Part shown: positions 20,462 through 29,794 of the stretch, in pieces | How the letters are laid out: each line of letters opens with the position of its first letter | Numbering within the stretch: position 1 is the stretch's first letter | Assembly: GCF_932274485.2 (NCBI RefSeq) | Contig: NC_065879.2 | Coordinates: forward strand, 35,706,436-35,770,435 | DNA length: 64,000 nt | Direction of reading: 5' to 3' | Source: Patella vulgata | Lineage: Eukaryota; Mollusca; Gastropoda; Patellidae | Notes under the pieces: generated by a model | Databases searched by the model: none | Seen by the model: only the letters and a program-made list of their open reading frames with translations | Told to the model about the DNA's origin: nothing | Translations under genes and position numbers: made by a program

Positions 20462-20640
20462 AATCTTTTGCGTCTCTTCAAAATATTTCAAATCTTTTGT
20501 CATGGATCAACCATTGCAAATATCCGTGTTACAATTATATTTGAAATGTGTTAAACCAATTCTGCAACACATGTAATATTGGTGTAGTATATATCTTTGT
20601 TTATACATCCATATATCAATTTTGGCCCTGTTTGTCCGTA
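20462..20640 (+). repeat. Dispersed repeat H, copy 2
   Basis: Matches 18061-18240 in the same orientation. The following 20641-20860 is unassigned, with one internal echo (GAGAGGACAAGCATTATC and GAGAGGACGAAACCTATC). Confidence 0.6.
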
Positions 20641-20860
20641 CACTGGGTGTGAAATGTGAATCATTCCGATTGTGAGAGGACAAGCATTATCAATATACAG
20701 CTTTTCAGGATTTTGCCTTCCTTGGTTAATTCTCCCTTTTTCAAATGCAATAGATGCTGTGTTTATTCTTAATTGATCTTTTTCAAATTTGTGTTACACA
20801 CTGGAATCATGAGAGGACGAAACCTATCAATATTCAGCATTCCACAACATTCCATTTCAG

Positions 20861-21159
20861 TGTCGGCCGAGAAAGTTCTTCGTGATTTCCAGACTTGGTT
20901 TCCTCCCCTTGTCAGAGGTGCAGGACAGAGGGCCTGACAAGGAGGGACAGCTGTCTAGTCGTTTGGATGGTATGAATGACCGAGGTCCTGTGCACACATT
21001 GGTGTGCACGTGAAAGATCCCTTGAAAGTTTGAATTCGATATAAGAGTAGGCTTTAGCGCCGCTGTCTGGATAAAATTCCATAATAGGACACTGTATAGC
21101 ATATTTCCATGTCATTAGCCCTGTCGGAATAGGACATTAAACCCCATTTCATTTCACTC
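20861..21159 (+). mobile_element. SINE family A, 5'-truncated
   Basis: It begins TGTCGGCCGAGAAAGTTC, just after the B box, and runs to ATTAAACCCCATTTCATTTC. Standard truncation for a LINE-mobilised SINE. Confidence 0.8.
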
Positions 21160-21289
21160 ATTCCAAAGTTAACTCCTATTCCATCAATACCTTGAGCAAA
21201 AAAAGATAGAGGCTATAGGTTTTGGCCCAATTTGGTCAATATCCCAGTTTTTTCTTTCTTATATGCATATCAACACTTCCAGAGCGCTA

Positions 21290-21512
21290 ATGTAGACCTT
21301 TTTCTTGAACATTTTCCCTTGTCAGTGATGCCGGACAGAGGACCTGACATGGATGGCTGACTAGTCATACGGAAGGGACAAAAAACCAAGGTACAGTGTA
21401 AACTCAAGTGTGTGTGTGTGAAAGATCCCTTGGCAGTTGGAATTTTATATAAGAGTACGCAATAGCTCTGCACACTGTGTGGCATATGCCCGTCTTCATT
21501 TCTAATACAGCT
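21290..21512 (+). mobile_element. SINE family A fragment
   Basis: Body blocks CCTTGTCAGTGATGCCGGAC and CCCTTGGCAGTTGGAATT are clear; the end is lost after CCCGTCTTCATT. Confidence 0.65.
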
Positions 21513-21685
21513 GTGGATAAAAACTGTTAATATTTAAATGTGTATTTTGTATTTTATAACATTATATTTTTGTCTTTTAAATAAAGTATATGTATACATA
21601 CTTGTAGTATATTTTGTCATATAATTCTGCTAGATTTTTAACTTTTCTGTGCAATACATTTAGAATTCTGACTGGTTATGGGTAG

Positions 21686-21905
21686 ATAGAGAGCAATGGG
21701 GTAAAACATCCAATAGACATAAACTGTCCTTTGGGACTAAGTGATTCAATTCAAGTTGAATAATTCATCCGCACCAGGAATATTTAGTAGTAGGAGGACC
21801 CAGAGAAAACCCATGTTCAAGTTGGGTGTGGAAACAAACCACTTGACTCAATGACAGACCTTATGATCTAAAGCGCACACGTTGGACCACTCAACTTTTA
21901 GCCTC
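21686..21905 (-). mobile_element. SINE family B, old diverged copy
   Basis: The order of blocks follows family B on the minus strand (AGAGAGCAATGGGGTAAAAC tail; GGACCCAGAGAAAACCCA; CACTTGACTCAATGACAGAC) with many changes. Confidence 0.65.
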
Positions 21906-22025
21906 ATCCACGGGTCAGGGAAATTTGATTATTGGTTGAATGTACTTCCCATTTACTGCCGCAGATAATGAATAATTTTGAAGGTTTTAATGCTCATCAA
22001 ATTTGACATTAGAATTGCATCCGTA

Positions 22026-22461
22026 AATGATGTTAATTTAATGTTAGATTTACGTTATAATGGTCGGTTAGATATCCATCATTTTGCTCATCCTTTTAAC
22101 GACAATTTAACGTCAGGAAATGACGTTAATCTAGCGTAAAGTTTACGTCATTTTTACGTTATATTTACATCATTTTCTGACGTAAATCTAACGTAAAGTT
22201 TACGTCATTTTCTGACGTAAATCTAACGAAAATGACGTAAACTTTACGCAAATTTTACGTTAGATTTACGTCAGAAAATGACGTAAAGTTTACGTTAGAT
22301 TTACGTCAGAAAATGACGTAAATATAACGTAAAAATGACGTAAAGTTTACATTAGATTAACGTCATTTCCTGACGTAAAATTATCGTTAAAAAGATGAGC
22401 AAAATGATGGTAAACTGACTGACCATTTTTACGTAAATGTAACGTAAAATTAACATCATAT
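22026..22461. repeat. 436-bp hairpin (foldback family F1)
   Basis: The left arm begins AATGATGTTAATTTA and the right arm ends TAAAATTAACATCAT. CCATCATTTTGCTCATC (from 22076) is mirrored by GATGAGCAAAATGATGG (22394-22410). The arms meet near 22245. Inside, each arm is built of repeated TGACGTAAATCTAACGTAAA and AGTTTACGTCATTTT units, so the fold can pair in several registers. There is no coding capacity. A MITE or foldback element is likely; related arrays lie at 11790-12495. Target duplication not resolved. Confidence 0.85.
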
Positions 22462-22640
22462 TGTTATGTGGGCATTGGTTAATATTTTCGCGGTCTGTCG
22501 TCTGCTACGATTATGTAAACAAAAGGTGACAAGTACTTGAAGTAATCAAAGGTAAACAAAAGGTGACAGGTAATCAAACGCTGACCTAATTAATTTAATT
22601 CTGATTTGATATTTGTTTATTTGGTGCAATGTCTATTTTC

Positions 22641-22772
22641 TGTCTTGTCCGCAGGTTTATCTTGTAGATTTTTCATTTGCGTGTAGTGCGGTCCTCCTGC
22701 ACTTATTATTAAAGATTTCCCAAAAGAAAATAAATTAAAGGTGCCGTAAGTTTAATTTGATTTTGTTTAAAA
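22641..22772 (+). promoter_or_regulatory. Possible splice acceptor and 5' leader of the OTU frame
   Basis: Pyrimidine-rich TTTTCTGTCTTGTCCGCAG ends at 22654, a good acceptor. The 118 bases to the ATG at 22773 contain no upstream ATG in strong context. Motif-level support only. Confidence 0.3.
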
Positions 22773-23556
22773 ATGTGTGAAATAATTATAAATGGTAAAA
22801 CATTCACCATTCAGGATGTTCCTGGTGATGGAAGCTGTTTTTTCCACTGTCTCAGTATGTCTCAGGATTTTGGAACTTATAATTCTGATGCCCTGAGAGC
22901 CAAAATTTGTCAATTTGTCAGTAGAAACTGGGACAACTGGAAAAATCCAGTAACCATGCCATAGGCCATGTGTATGAAATGTCATATAAACAATATTGGA
23001 ATGTAATGGTTTCTGGTAAGGGATGGGTATGGTGGCTGGTTGGTATCATGTAATGTCGTGATGTCGCCTTTCATAACGCGACAACCCGACATCACGACAT
23101 TTCTACCCGACAACACGACATCACGACATTTCTACCCGACATCACGACATTTTTACCCGACATTACGACACTAAAAATGTCGTGATGTCGGGTAAAAATG
23201 TCGTTATGTCGTATCATGTCGTAATGTCGTCTTTCATAACGCGACAACCCGACATCACAACATTTCTACCCGACAACACGACATCACGACATTTCTACCC
23301 GACATCACGACATTTTTACCCGACATTACGACACTAAAAATGTCGTGATGTCGGGTAAAAATGTCGTGGTGTCGGGTTGTCGTGATGTCGGGTTGTCGAC
23401 TTTCATGATCAATGTTATAAGCGGCCACGATGATATTCATAACAAAAAACTGGCAATTAAGAAAATGGTTGATCAAGTGGAAGTAGATTCACACTCACAG
23501 TGCAGTTTGAGTTGCATTCGTATCCATTTGTATACGTCCACATTCATAATGTGAAC

Positions 23557-23610
23557 CGTCTTCATTAGCTCAGTCGGAGCAGAACAATAGGACGTTAAAC
23601 CCCATTTCAT
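23557..23610 (+). mobile_element. SINE family A, extreme 5' truncation
   Basis: Only the last ~54 bases of family A (CGTCTTCATTAGCTCAGTCG to CCCCATTTCAT) are present. It is flanked by a perfect 14-bp target duplication TTCATAATGTGAAC (23543-23556, 23611-23624), so this is an insertion, not debris. It lies inside the foldback element. Confidence 0.85.
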
Positions 23611-23649
23611 TTCATAATGTGAACATATTATGAAGCCGCCCTTGTCTAT

Positions 23650-23863
23650 GTGTCTGTCATTGAGTCAAGTGGTGTGGTTTCCAGCCCAAGCTTGTACATG
23701 ACAAAGAGTAGGGTAGTCTGTCTAACCTCGTGGGTTTTCTCCGGGTCCTCCGGTTTCCTCCCACTGCTGAAGACCCCTACGCGCAAGCGAATTATTGAAA
23801 TAAAATTGAACCATATGTTAGTCCCGAAATGACCTAGTTTGTGTCGAGTGGACGTTAAACCTC

Positions 23864-23897
<34 letters not shown>
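23650..23897 (+). mobile_element. SINE family B, 5'-truncated
   Basis: It starts in the head (CTGTCATTGAGTCAAGTGG), with full body and (CT)n tail ending near 23897, inside the foldback element's centre. Confidence 0.85.
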
Positions 23898-23899
<2 letters not shown>

Positions 23900-23909
23900 G
23901 TGTGTGTGT

Positions 23910-24232
23910 TTGTGTGAGTCTGTGCATCGCCTACAGGTCACAATTCTAACGGATCGTCTTGAAAGTTTGCGCACTTATTCCTTTTACCCTAAGGATGATC
24001 CCTATTGTTGTGTGTATCGCCTGCAGACCGCAATTCTAAATGGATCATCTTGGAACTTGGCATACTTATTCCTTATACCTAATTACGGCACCTATTGATT
24101 TTGGTGCATGCCCGAGCCCGACCACCGGAGGCGGTGTCACGCTTATATCTTTGTTAATATTTGTGTCTGTAAATTCTCTACAGGTCACAATTATTAACAG
24201 ATTTGGTTCCAATTCGGCAAGATCAATCATTT
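23910..24232 (+). repeat. About 105-bp imperfect tandem repeat
   Basis: CTACAGGTCACAATTCTAAC...TTATTCC recurs at about 23932, 24027 (CTGCAGACCGCAATTCTAAA) and 24179 (CTACAGGTCACAATTATTAA). The repeat forms the centre of the foldback element. Unknown family. Confidence 0.65.
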
Positions 24233-24849
24233 CAGTCGCCTTTCATAACGCGACAACCCGACAACACGACAACCCGACACCACGACATTTTTACCCGACA
24301 TCACGACATTTTTACCCGACATCACGATATTTTTAGTGTCGTAATGTCGGGTAAAAATGTCGTGATGTCGGGTTGTCGTGTTGTCGGGTAGAAATGTCCT
24401 GATGTCGGGTTGTCGCGTTATGAAAGGTGACATCACGACATTACGACATGATACCAATCAGCCACCATAGATGGGCCACATTTTCCGAAATAAAAGCTGC
24501 AGCCCATGTTCTAAATATCAAGGTAATAGTCAATCAAGGATATATAACGATTAGAATTTTTATAGACATTATTCTAGTTGTCGCCGGTGACAAGTAGATT
24601 TTATTTCTACTTGATATTTGAAAATGTTACCGTACTTGGATTCGATAAATACAGTAGACAAGCGTTATTTTGACCCCCGATATTGATATTGGCTATTTAG
24701 AGAAGTACTTAAAAATCCCTTTTTAAATAATTTCCTTATATGGCATCTTCCCTTATATTGATAATAGTAATCAATAGGATGGTGTCTTTCTACTACATAG
24801 AAAAATCATGCATACATCTCAGTACATTTACATGCATGTGCCAACACAT

Positions 24850-25027
24850 TAATCAATTATAATATACAGTAGAATCTGTATTAAGCAGCCACCAAAGGAA
24901 ATTGTCACGACTGACCGCTTAACGAGAGTAGCCTCTTAATAAAATCTCAGTGGTTTTTTTTTTTGTGCTGACATCAATTAAATATTACGCTTTGATGCAT
25001 TAGGCGAACATCAATACTTGCATCGGT
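24850..25027. other. Interval with a possible dispersed repeat
   Basis: TATTAAGCAGCCACCAAAGG...GACCGCTTAACGAG resembles, from memory, a repeat common in marine invertebrate DNA. There is no second copy in this window, so support is weak. The 24701-24850 stretch holds nothing recognised. Confidence 0.25.
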
Positions 25028-25028
25028 A

Positions 25029-25090
25029 ATTAGTCCCGAAATGACCTAGTTTGTGTCGATTGGACTTTAAACCCCATTTCTCTCTCTCTG
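25029..25090 (+). mobile_element. SINE family B 3' fragment
   Basis: AGTCCCGAAATGACCTAGTT through CTTTAAACCCCATTTC and (CT)n; the strongly 5'-truncated end of family B. Confidence 0.8.
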
Positions 25091-26095
25091 CATCGGTAAA
25101 TTTGGCCGTCGCTAAAACTTGCTTGGAACGAAAATTCTTTGATTCAAATCTCTGACATAACTTCTGTAAACGTGTCATTTTGAATCAACAACGATACTTA
25201 TAGTCTACCATTGTGAATATTTATCCATTTTTTGTGAAGAAAATCCATGAATTAATTTTATTTTATCAAAAAAGCACATGAACAAAAAACCATCGCTGAA
25301 TTTGTCACCTATTGTCAGGGGGTGTAACTCTGCATGTTATATTATAGGGGGCGCTAAAACGTCTGTTTAGAAACAAAGTAGCAATGGAAAAGAGATACTA
25401 GATGATCGTGATAAAACTCATCGGTACTTTTAGTTTATTCAATCAGTATCTAATAATGTTTCATTACGCTTGAAAACAACGAGCGGGTTGGTCGTTTAAT
25501 AAAACAAAAGATTACTTAACAGATAATCCCGGGTTTATTGTTTTTTTTACATATTTTGCAAGTTTTCCACAAATTAACTCAGTTTTTCAAGCGAGAATTT
25601 CATATTTTTTAATAAAGACAAAACATAATTATTTCTATATCTTTTACTCAATAGGTTGTCAACTCACTATTATACGATCATAGGTATCATTCTCAAACTT
25701 CAAAAACCATTCACACCGGAAATAATAATAGCTATCTTCAAACGTTTGAATTTGAAGTTGAAAATGATATTTTTGCCAATTTCTGAACTGGCAATAGTGA
25801 ATTATAGGATCAACAGGATTATTCTTTAACAAAGTAGGACTGTTTATAGATACCATCTATTTTAAGGCTTTATTTTTATACATTTTAAAAATATAACTTA
25901 AAAATATGAAATTCTGGCTTGAAAAATATATATTTGAAGTATTATTATGATTGTTTTCCACAAGAATGAGGTAGTATATGGACCTAAGTTATAAAGGAAG
26001 GTAAGGAAGGTCCATGCCCATGGTATTTTGGTAGGCATGTTTGTGGTAGTATTGGGTAAATTGTACTGCCCTGCTAGGCTAAAGATAATGGGCGC
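25091..26095. other. AT-rich interval
   Basis: No gene or repeat is supported. A short frame on the minus strand near 25659-25856 has no family resemblance. Confidence 0.4.
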
Positions 26096-26096
26096 A

Positions 26097-26244
26097 GTAC
26101 GTTGATCCGGCTACTCTGGAATTCGCCGTGGTTAGGGTTAGGGTTTAAGGGTTTGGGTTAGAATCTTGTTAGGGTAAGGGTAGGGGTTAGTGTTAGAATC
26201 TTGTGAAATCGTGTGGAAGTCAAAAGTAGCCGGGTCAACGTACT
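26097..26244. mobile_element. MITE-like element with telomere-like core
   Basis: Terminal inverted repeats AGTACGTTGATCCGGCTACT (26097-26116) and the complement of AGTAGCCGGGTCAACGTACT (26225-26244) agree at 19 of 20 positions. The core 26131-26205 consists of GGTTAGGGTTAGGGTTTAAG-type sequence and two TTAGAATCTTG echoes. TTAGGG is the metazoan telomere unit. No transposase. Family name unknown. Confidence 0.75.
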
Positions 26245-26639
26245 AGGCCAGATAATGCCTATACTATTGACAAATTCCAAATTAGAAGTATATGAATCCA
26301 CCCAATCTAAATTACTTGGTTCCTTTTTGACATCGTGTTCAAAATTTGGAATTTTCGTTCCAATAGCGAGTTTCAGTGTCTGCCAAATTTACTGATGCAT
26401 CCAAGGCCGGGATAAATTTTTTTATTGAAATTAGTACTAATAAACACTGTCGATGCTTTTTGTCTGACCTCGCCATTGTGGCAACGATCTCATGGCATTA
26501 CGACTTTATATTTTTATGTTTTATTATTTATTTGGATACAAACGTAAAAGTTAATATTTAATAATAATAGATGTCTTGCCATGGTCTATATACATCAACC
26601 AATATAATTCTTTGACAGGATCTTCAAAGGCATACTGGT
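26245..26639. other. Unassigned interval
   Basis: Two short overlapping frames (26213-26395, 26376-26561) have no recognisable domain; likely chance. Confidence 0.4.
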
Positions 26640-27040
26640 TCCGTTGTACCAGAATAGTTGATACCTGGTTGGATAAAATATATTTAGATAAAGAGCTGGT
26701 CGTCCCAGTTATAATAGTTCAAACATAGACAATGAAAAATGAGTATATAATGCAAATTTTAGTCAAAGTATTGTATTCTGAGCGAAGTTATTGATGTTTG
26801 ACATTTTTACAAGATAGCCTCGATTCTCGAGTTCCATTGCTATAATAATGAACAAAGTCTCGATTAGATAAGTTTCTTTATATTTTAAATGGCGAGAGGG
26901 TTCTTATCCATCCGATGGAAAAAAGGTGATTATGGGCTTGTCATGTGAAGAAATATCTAAATAATAATTCATATAATAATTCATATAACATTTGGAGCCA
27001 CAAAAAGACATGGGCAGACATGCATCTTTAATTATTAGCG
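26640..27040 (-). repeat. Dispersed repeat G, inverted partial copy
   Basis: TTTAGATAAAGAGCTGGTCG (26692-26711) is the reverse complement of CGACCAGCTCTTTATCTAAA at 60955-60974. GCATCTTTAATTA near 27022-27034 mirrors TTAATTAAAGATGCG at about 60701-60715. The central ATGCAAGAGC block is not preserved here. Confidence 0.5.
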
Positions 27041-27086
27041 GCCTATTGCTGGTTAATGTGCAATAAAATCGATCGAAATACGAGAT

Positions 27087-27183
27087 AAATATTACCCTAC
27101 TCGAGGGCTGATATGTGAAATAACGTAAGGTCGAGGGCCGTGGGTTATTTCACATATTGTCCGAGGGTATAAGGGTAATATTT
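27087..27183. repeat. 97-bp hairpin
   Basis: AAATATTACCCTA...CTGATATGTGAAATAAC is mirrored by GTTATTTCACATATTGTCCG...GGGTAATATTT. Small MITE-like palindrome; loop near 27130. Confidence 0.75.
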
Positions 27184-27207
27184 GACTTGCATACAGACAT
27201 CAATGTT

Positions 27208-27701
27208 AAGCCCGGCCCATACCGCTACGACTAAACACAAGCCGACAGGACTCAGCGTCTTGGGTAGTTGTAAAAAAAAATCGGGTCGCGTCTTTACTTC
27301 ACTTGCCTACGACGGCACCAGTCCACACAGGTCCGACTCTCACAGATTATGCGTCGTGAGTTACGCCACTTCCCTCTAGCGAGTGATTCCAAAAGTAAAC
27401 CGGAAGCATAAAAGTGACATTATATTTTGCCAAGATGCCGCTGAAGTTGACTCTGATTGGCTAAACAACAGTAAGACAATTGATCGTGTCGTTTGAGTGT
27501 CCACACAAACACGATGGGTTACGACTGCATCCAACTGCATCCGACTACGACTGAACATGCTTAGTCGGGCCGACGGGACACGACGCGACGGAAATCGATT
27601 GAATCGTGGTCGTGGGACTGTCCACACTGCACTTATTATCTGAGACAAGACGTTGCGTTGGGTAGAGTCTGGGCAAGTCGTGGCGATGTGGGCCGGACTT
27701 T
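27208..27701 (+). mobile_element. MITE M, copy 1
   Basis: The left end AAGCCCGGCCCATACCGC and right end (complement of GTGGGCCGGACTT) are inverted. The inner sequence (CTCACAGATTATGCGTCGTG, CTGTCCACACTGCAC) is shared with copy 2, 75 bp downstream in the same orientation. TTAA occurs at both borders; whether the target duplication is TA, TTA or TTAA cannot be decided. No transposase. The frames that cross it on both strands are not genes. Confidence 0.8.
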
Positions 27702-27777
27702 AAATCTATCCTAATTGATTTCACCTATAAGTCAATGGTTTAGCCTATCTCGGCCCTACGACTGATATGACAAAATA

Positions 27778-28202
27778 AAGCCCGGCCCATACCGCTACGA
27801 CTACACACAAGCCGACAGGACGCAGCGTCTTGGGTAGTTGTAAAAAAAAAATCGGGTCGCGCCTTTACTTCACTTGCCTACGACGGTACCAGTCCACACA
27901 GGCCCGACTCTCACAGATTATGCGTCGTGAGTTACGCCACTAAATGCTACTCTCTGATTGGCTAAACACCAGTAAGACAATTGATCGTGTCGTGTGAGTG
28001 TCCACACAAACACGATAAGTTACGACAGCAACCAACTGCATCCGACTACGATTGAACATGTTCAATCGGGCCGACGGGCCACGACGCGACGGAAATCGAT
28101 TGAATCGTGGTCGTGGGACTGTCCATACTGCACTGATTATCTGAGACAAGACGTTGCGTTGGGTAGAGTCTGGGCAAGTCGTGGCGGTATGGGCCGGGCT
28201 TT
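27778..28202 (+). mobile_element. MITE M, copy 2
   Basis: Termini AAAGCCCGGCCCATACCGC and the complement of GCGGTATGGGCCGGGCTTT form a good terminal inverted repeat. It lacks about 70 bases that copy 1 has after GAGTTACGCCACT. Terminal identity is higher than in copy 1, suggesting a younger copy. Confidence 0.85.
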
Positions 28203-28515
28203 AAGAAAACAAGTCGTAAGTTCCACGTGCATTACATTTTAGTAACCGCGTGTTCACAAATTGGCATTTTGTGCAATATCGTCAAACGATTTTGACGACG
28301 AACTGATCCGAGCAAGTCAGTTTGTAGAACATTTATGGTTGAAAAATAAAACGTAAATTCTCACAAAGAATTATTTAAAGCTAGTCAAAGTGCAGAATTT
28401 TGACAGAAAATATTTAACAAGGATTTAATGTACTCAGATATTTCGGATTGTGAGGGAGATACTATTGTATGGTGCCTCACCATAAATAAATACCTCCAAA
28501 TATCTCGATAATTAC

Positions 28516-28518
<3 letters not shown>

Positions 28519-28556
<38 letters not shown>
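28519..28556. repeat. (AT)n microsatellite
   Basis: Nearly uninterrupted AT dinucleotides. The flanks 28203-28518 and 28557-28750 hold no supported gene. Confidence 0.95.
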
Positions 28557-28558
<2 letters not shown>

Positions 28559-28754
28559 CAAGCCTTAAATCAGTTTCGCACATTTATAGTCACGAAATAA
28601 ACGGCCATGTTGTACTATATAAGCTATCACTATTTAAAAATCGATAGATACTAGACTGAAAAATGGTTGAGTGTCGACCATAACATCCGGACACTTCAGT
28701 AAACCAGCGGCTGCCAGGCAGGATACGCCCACATTTTGCAAGAGATGGATAGAG

Positions 28755-29765
28755 AACAAGCTAAAAACAAAAAGGATTTTTTGTACAATCTGGGGCAATA
28801 ATCCACAAAGTGATGGTCTGAAATGCCCAAATATCAAAAGGGACTGAGATCTTTGGGATATAAAGATATGTTTTAAGTTTCATCAAACTCGGATACAAAT
28901 TGTGACATCTAGAGGGTCCACAACCATCGTAGCATACTTTTACACAATTTGCGTACAAAGTGCGGCCATTTTGTCGGGCAGTTTCATTTCGATTTTCACG
29001 AAATTCGAATTCAACCTTCATTACAGTGTAACGGTGATATATTCGAACGTTTTTTTAAATCGAATAATAATTGTGACCTCTGGAGGGACCACAAGCTAAA
29101 AACACAATTTTTTTTACATTCAATGGCCATAATTCAGGAAGATATAATCCGATACGCACGAATATCGAAAGGAACCAAGATCTTTGGTTTATAAACTTGC
29201 ATTTCATGTTTCATCAAAATCAGATCAAAATTGTTGCCTCTAGAGGATCCACAACACTGATATACAATATTTTGACACTGTTTGCGAACGAGGGGCCGCC
29301 ATTTTGTCCGTCAGTTTCGGTCCGATTTTTACGAAATTCGAACTCAACCATTTACGGTTTTGTAAATCGGATAAGAATTGTGACCTCTATGGGGCCCACA
29401 AGCTAAAAACGCGCTTTTTCGTACAATCAGAGGCCATAATTCAGGAAGTTATGGTCCGATATGCGCGAATATCCAAAGGAACCAAGATCTTTGGGTTATA
29501 AACATGCATTTCAAGTTTCATCAAAATCAGATGAAAAATGTGTTCTCTTGAGTGTCCACAAGCTAAAAACGTGATTTTTCGTACAATCAGGGTCCATAAT
29601 CCATGAAGTTATGGTCCGATATATGCCAATATCGAACGGAACCGAGATCTTTGGATGATCGACCTATATTTTAAGTTTCGTCAAAATCTAATAAAAATTA
29701 TGACCTGTGGAGTGTCCACAAACAAATTGTGAACGGACGGACGGACAGGGGCGAGAACAATATAC
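28755..29765 (+). repeat. Composite tandem repeat N (GCTAAAAAC units)
   Basis: Units begin GCTAAAAAC and end GTGACCTCTGGAGGGACCAC-like sequence. Starts lie near 28760, 29094, 29398 and 29560, with the first two units carrying an extra ~140-bp module with GCGGCCATTTTGTCGG or GGCCGCCATTTTGTCC. It ends in GTCCACAAACAAATTGTGAAC and GACGGACGGACAGG; a matching end occurs at about 42352-42385. Short frames inside are repeat shadows. Confidence 0.75.
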
Positions 29766-29794
29766 GTCCACACGGACATTTTTATTTTTTGTTT

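Larger units (their letters stand above)
23028..24469. mobile_element. 1.44-kb foldback element (family F2)
   Basis: The termini are inverted: TATGGTGGCTGGTTGGTATC at the left, and at the right GATACCAATCAGCCACCATA. Both are followed inwards by ATGTC(G)TAATGTCGTGATGTC and CTTTCATAACGCGACAACCC. Terminal arms (23028-23397 and about 24236-24469) consist of short CGACATTTTTACCCGACATCA-type subrepeats and are each partly self-complementary. A 6-bp target duplication GATGGG flanks it (23022-23027, 24470-24475). The centre (23398-24235) holds two SINE fragments and a ~105-bp repeat and has no transposase. Subrepeated long inverted termini define foldback elements; the mobilising enzyme is unknown. 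Confidence 0.82.
22773..24700 (+). pseudogene. OTU-type cysteine protease domain, split by a foldback element
   Basis: The frame 22773-22964 begins MCEIIINGKTFTI and has VPGDGSCFFHCLSMS at residues 16-30. DGxC is the OTU signature: D19 and C22 are the catalytic Asp-neighbour and nucleophile positions. RAKICQFVSRNW follows. After a frameshift near 22960 a second piece (22967-23027) reads YEMSYKQYWNVMVSGKGW. It stops at the border of the insertion 23028-24469. Directly after the target duplication the match resumes in phase as WATFSEIKAAAHVLNIKVIV, the block that follows the WG(G) turn in OTU domains. The C-terminal catalytic His is not recognised; RYFDP near 24666 may be its decayed context. 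OTU domains cleave ubiquitin chains in host genes and also occur in Helitron proteins; which applies here is open. It is dead from the frameshift and insertion. Confidence 0.72.

Noticed and set aside
23060-24430. CRISPR-like array because of regular CGACAT/CCCGAC repeats
   Set aside because: There are no unique spacers; repeats are contiguous and palindromic, and the context is eukaryotic.
26131-26205. Telomere end or chromosome-fusion site
   Set aside because: The TTAGGG tract is short, imperfect and enclosed by terminal inverted repeats, which fits a MITE better.
27182-28242. Frames on both strands within the GC-richer MITE pair
   Set aside because: They are duplicated with the MITE and lie within its inverted repeats.
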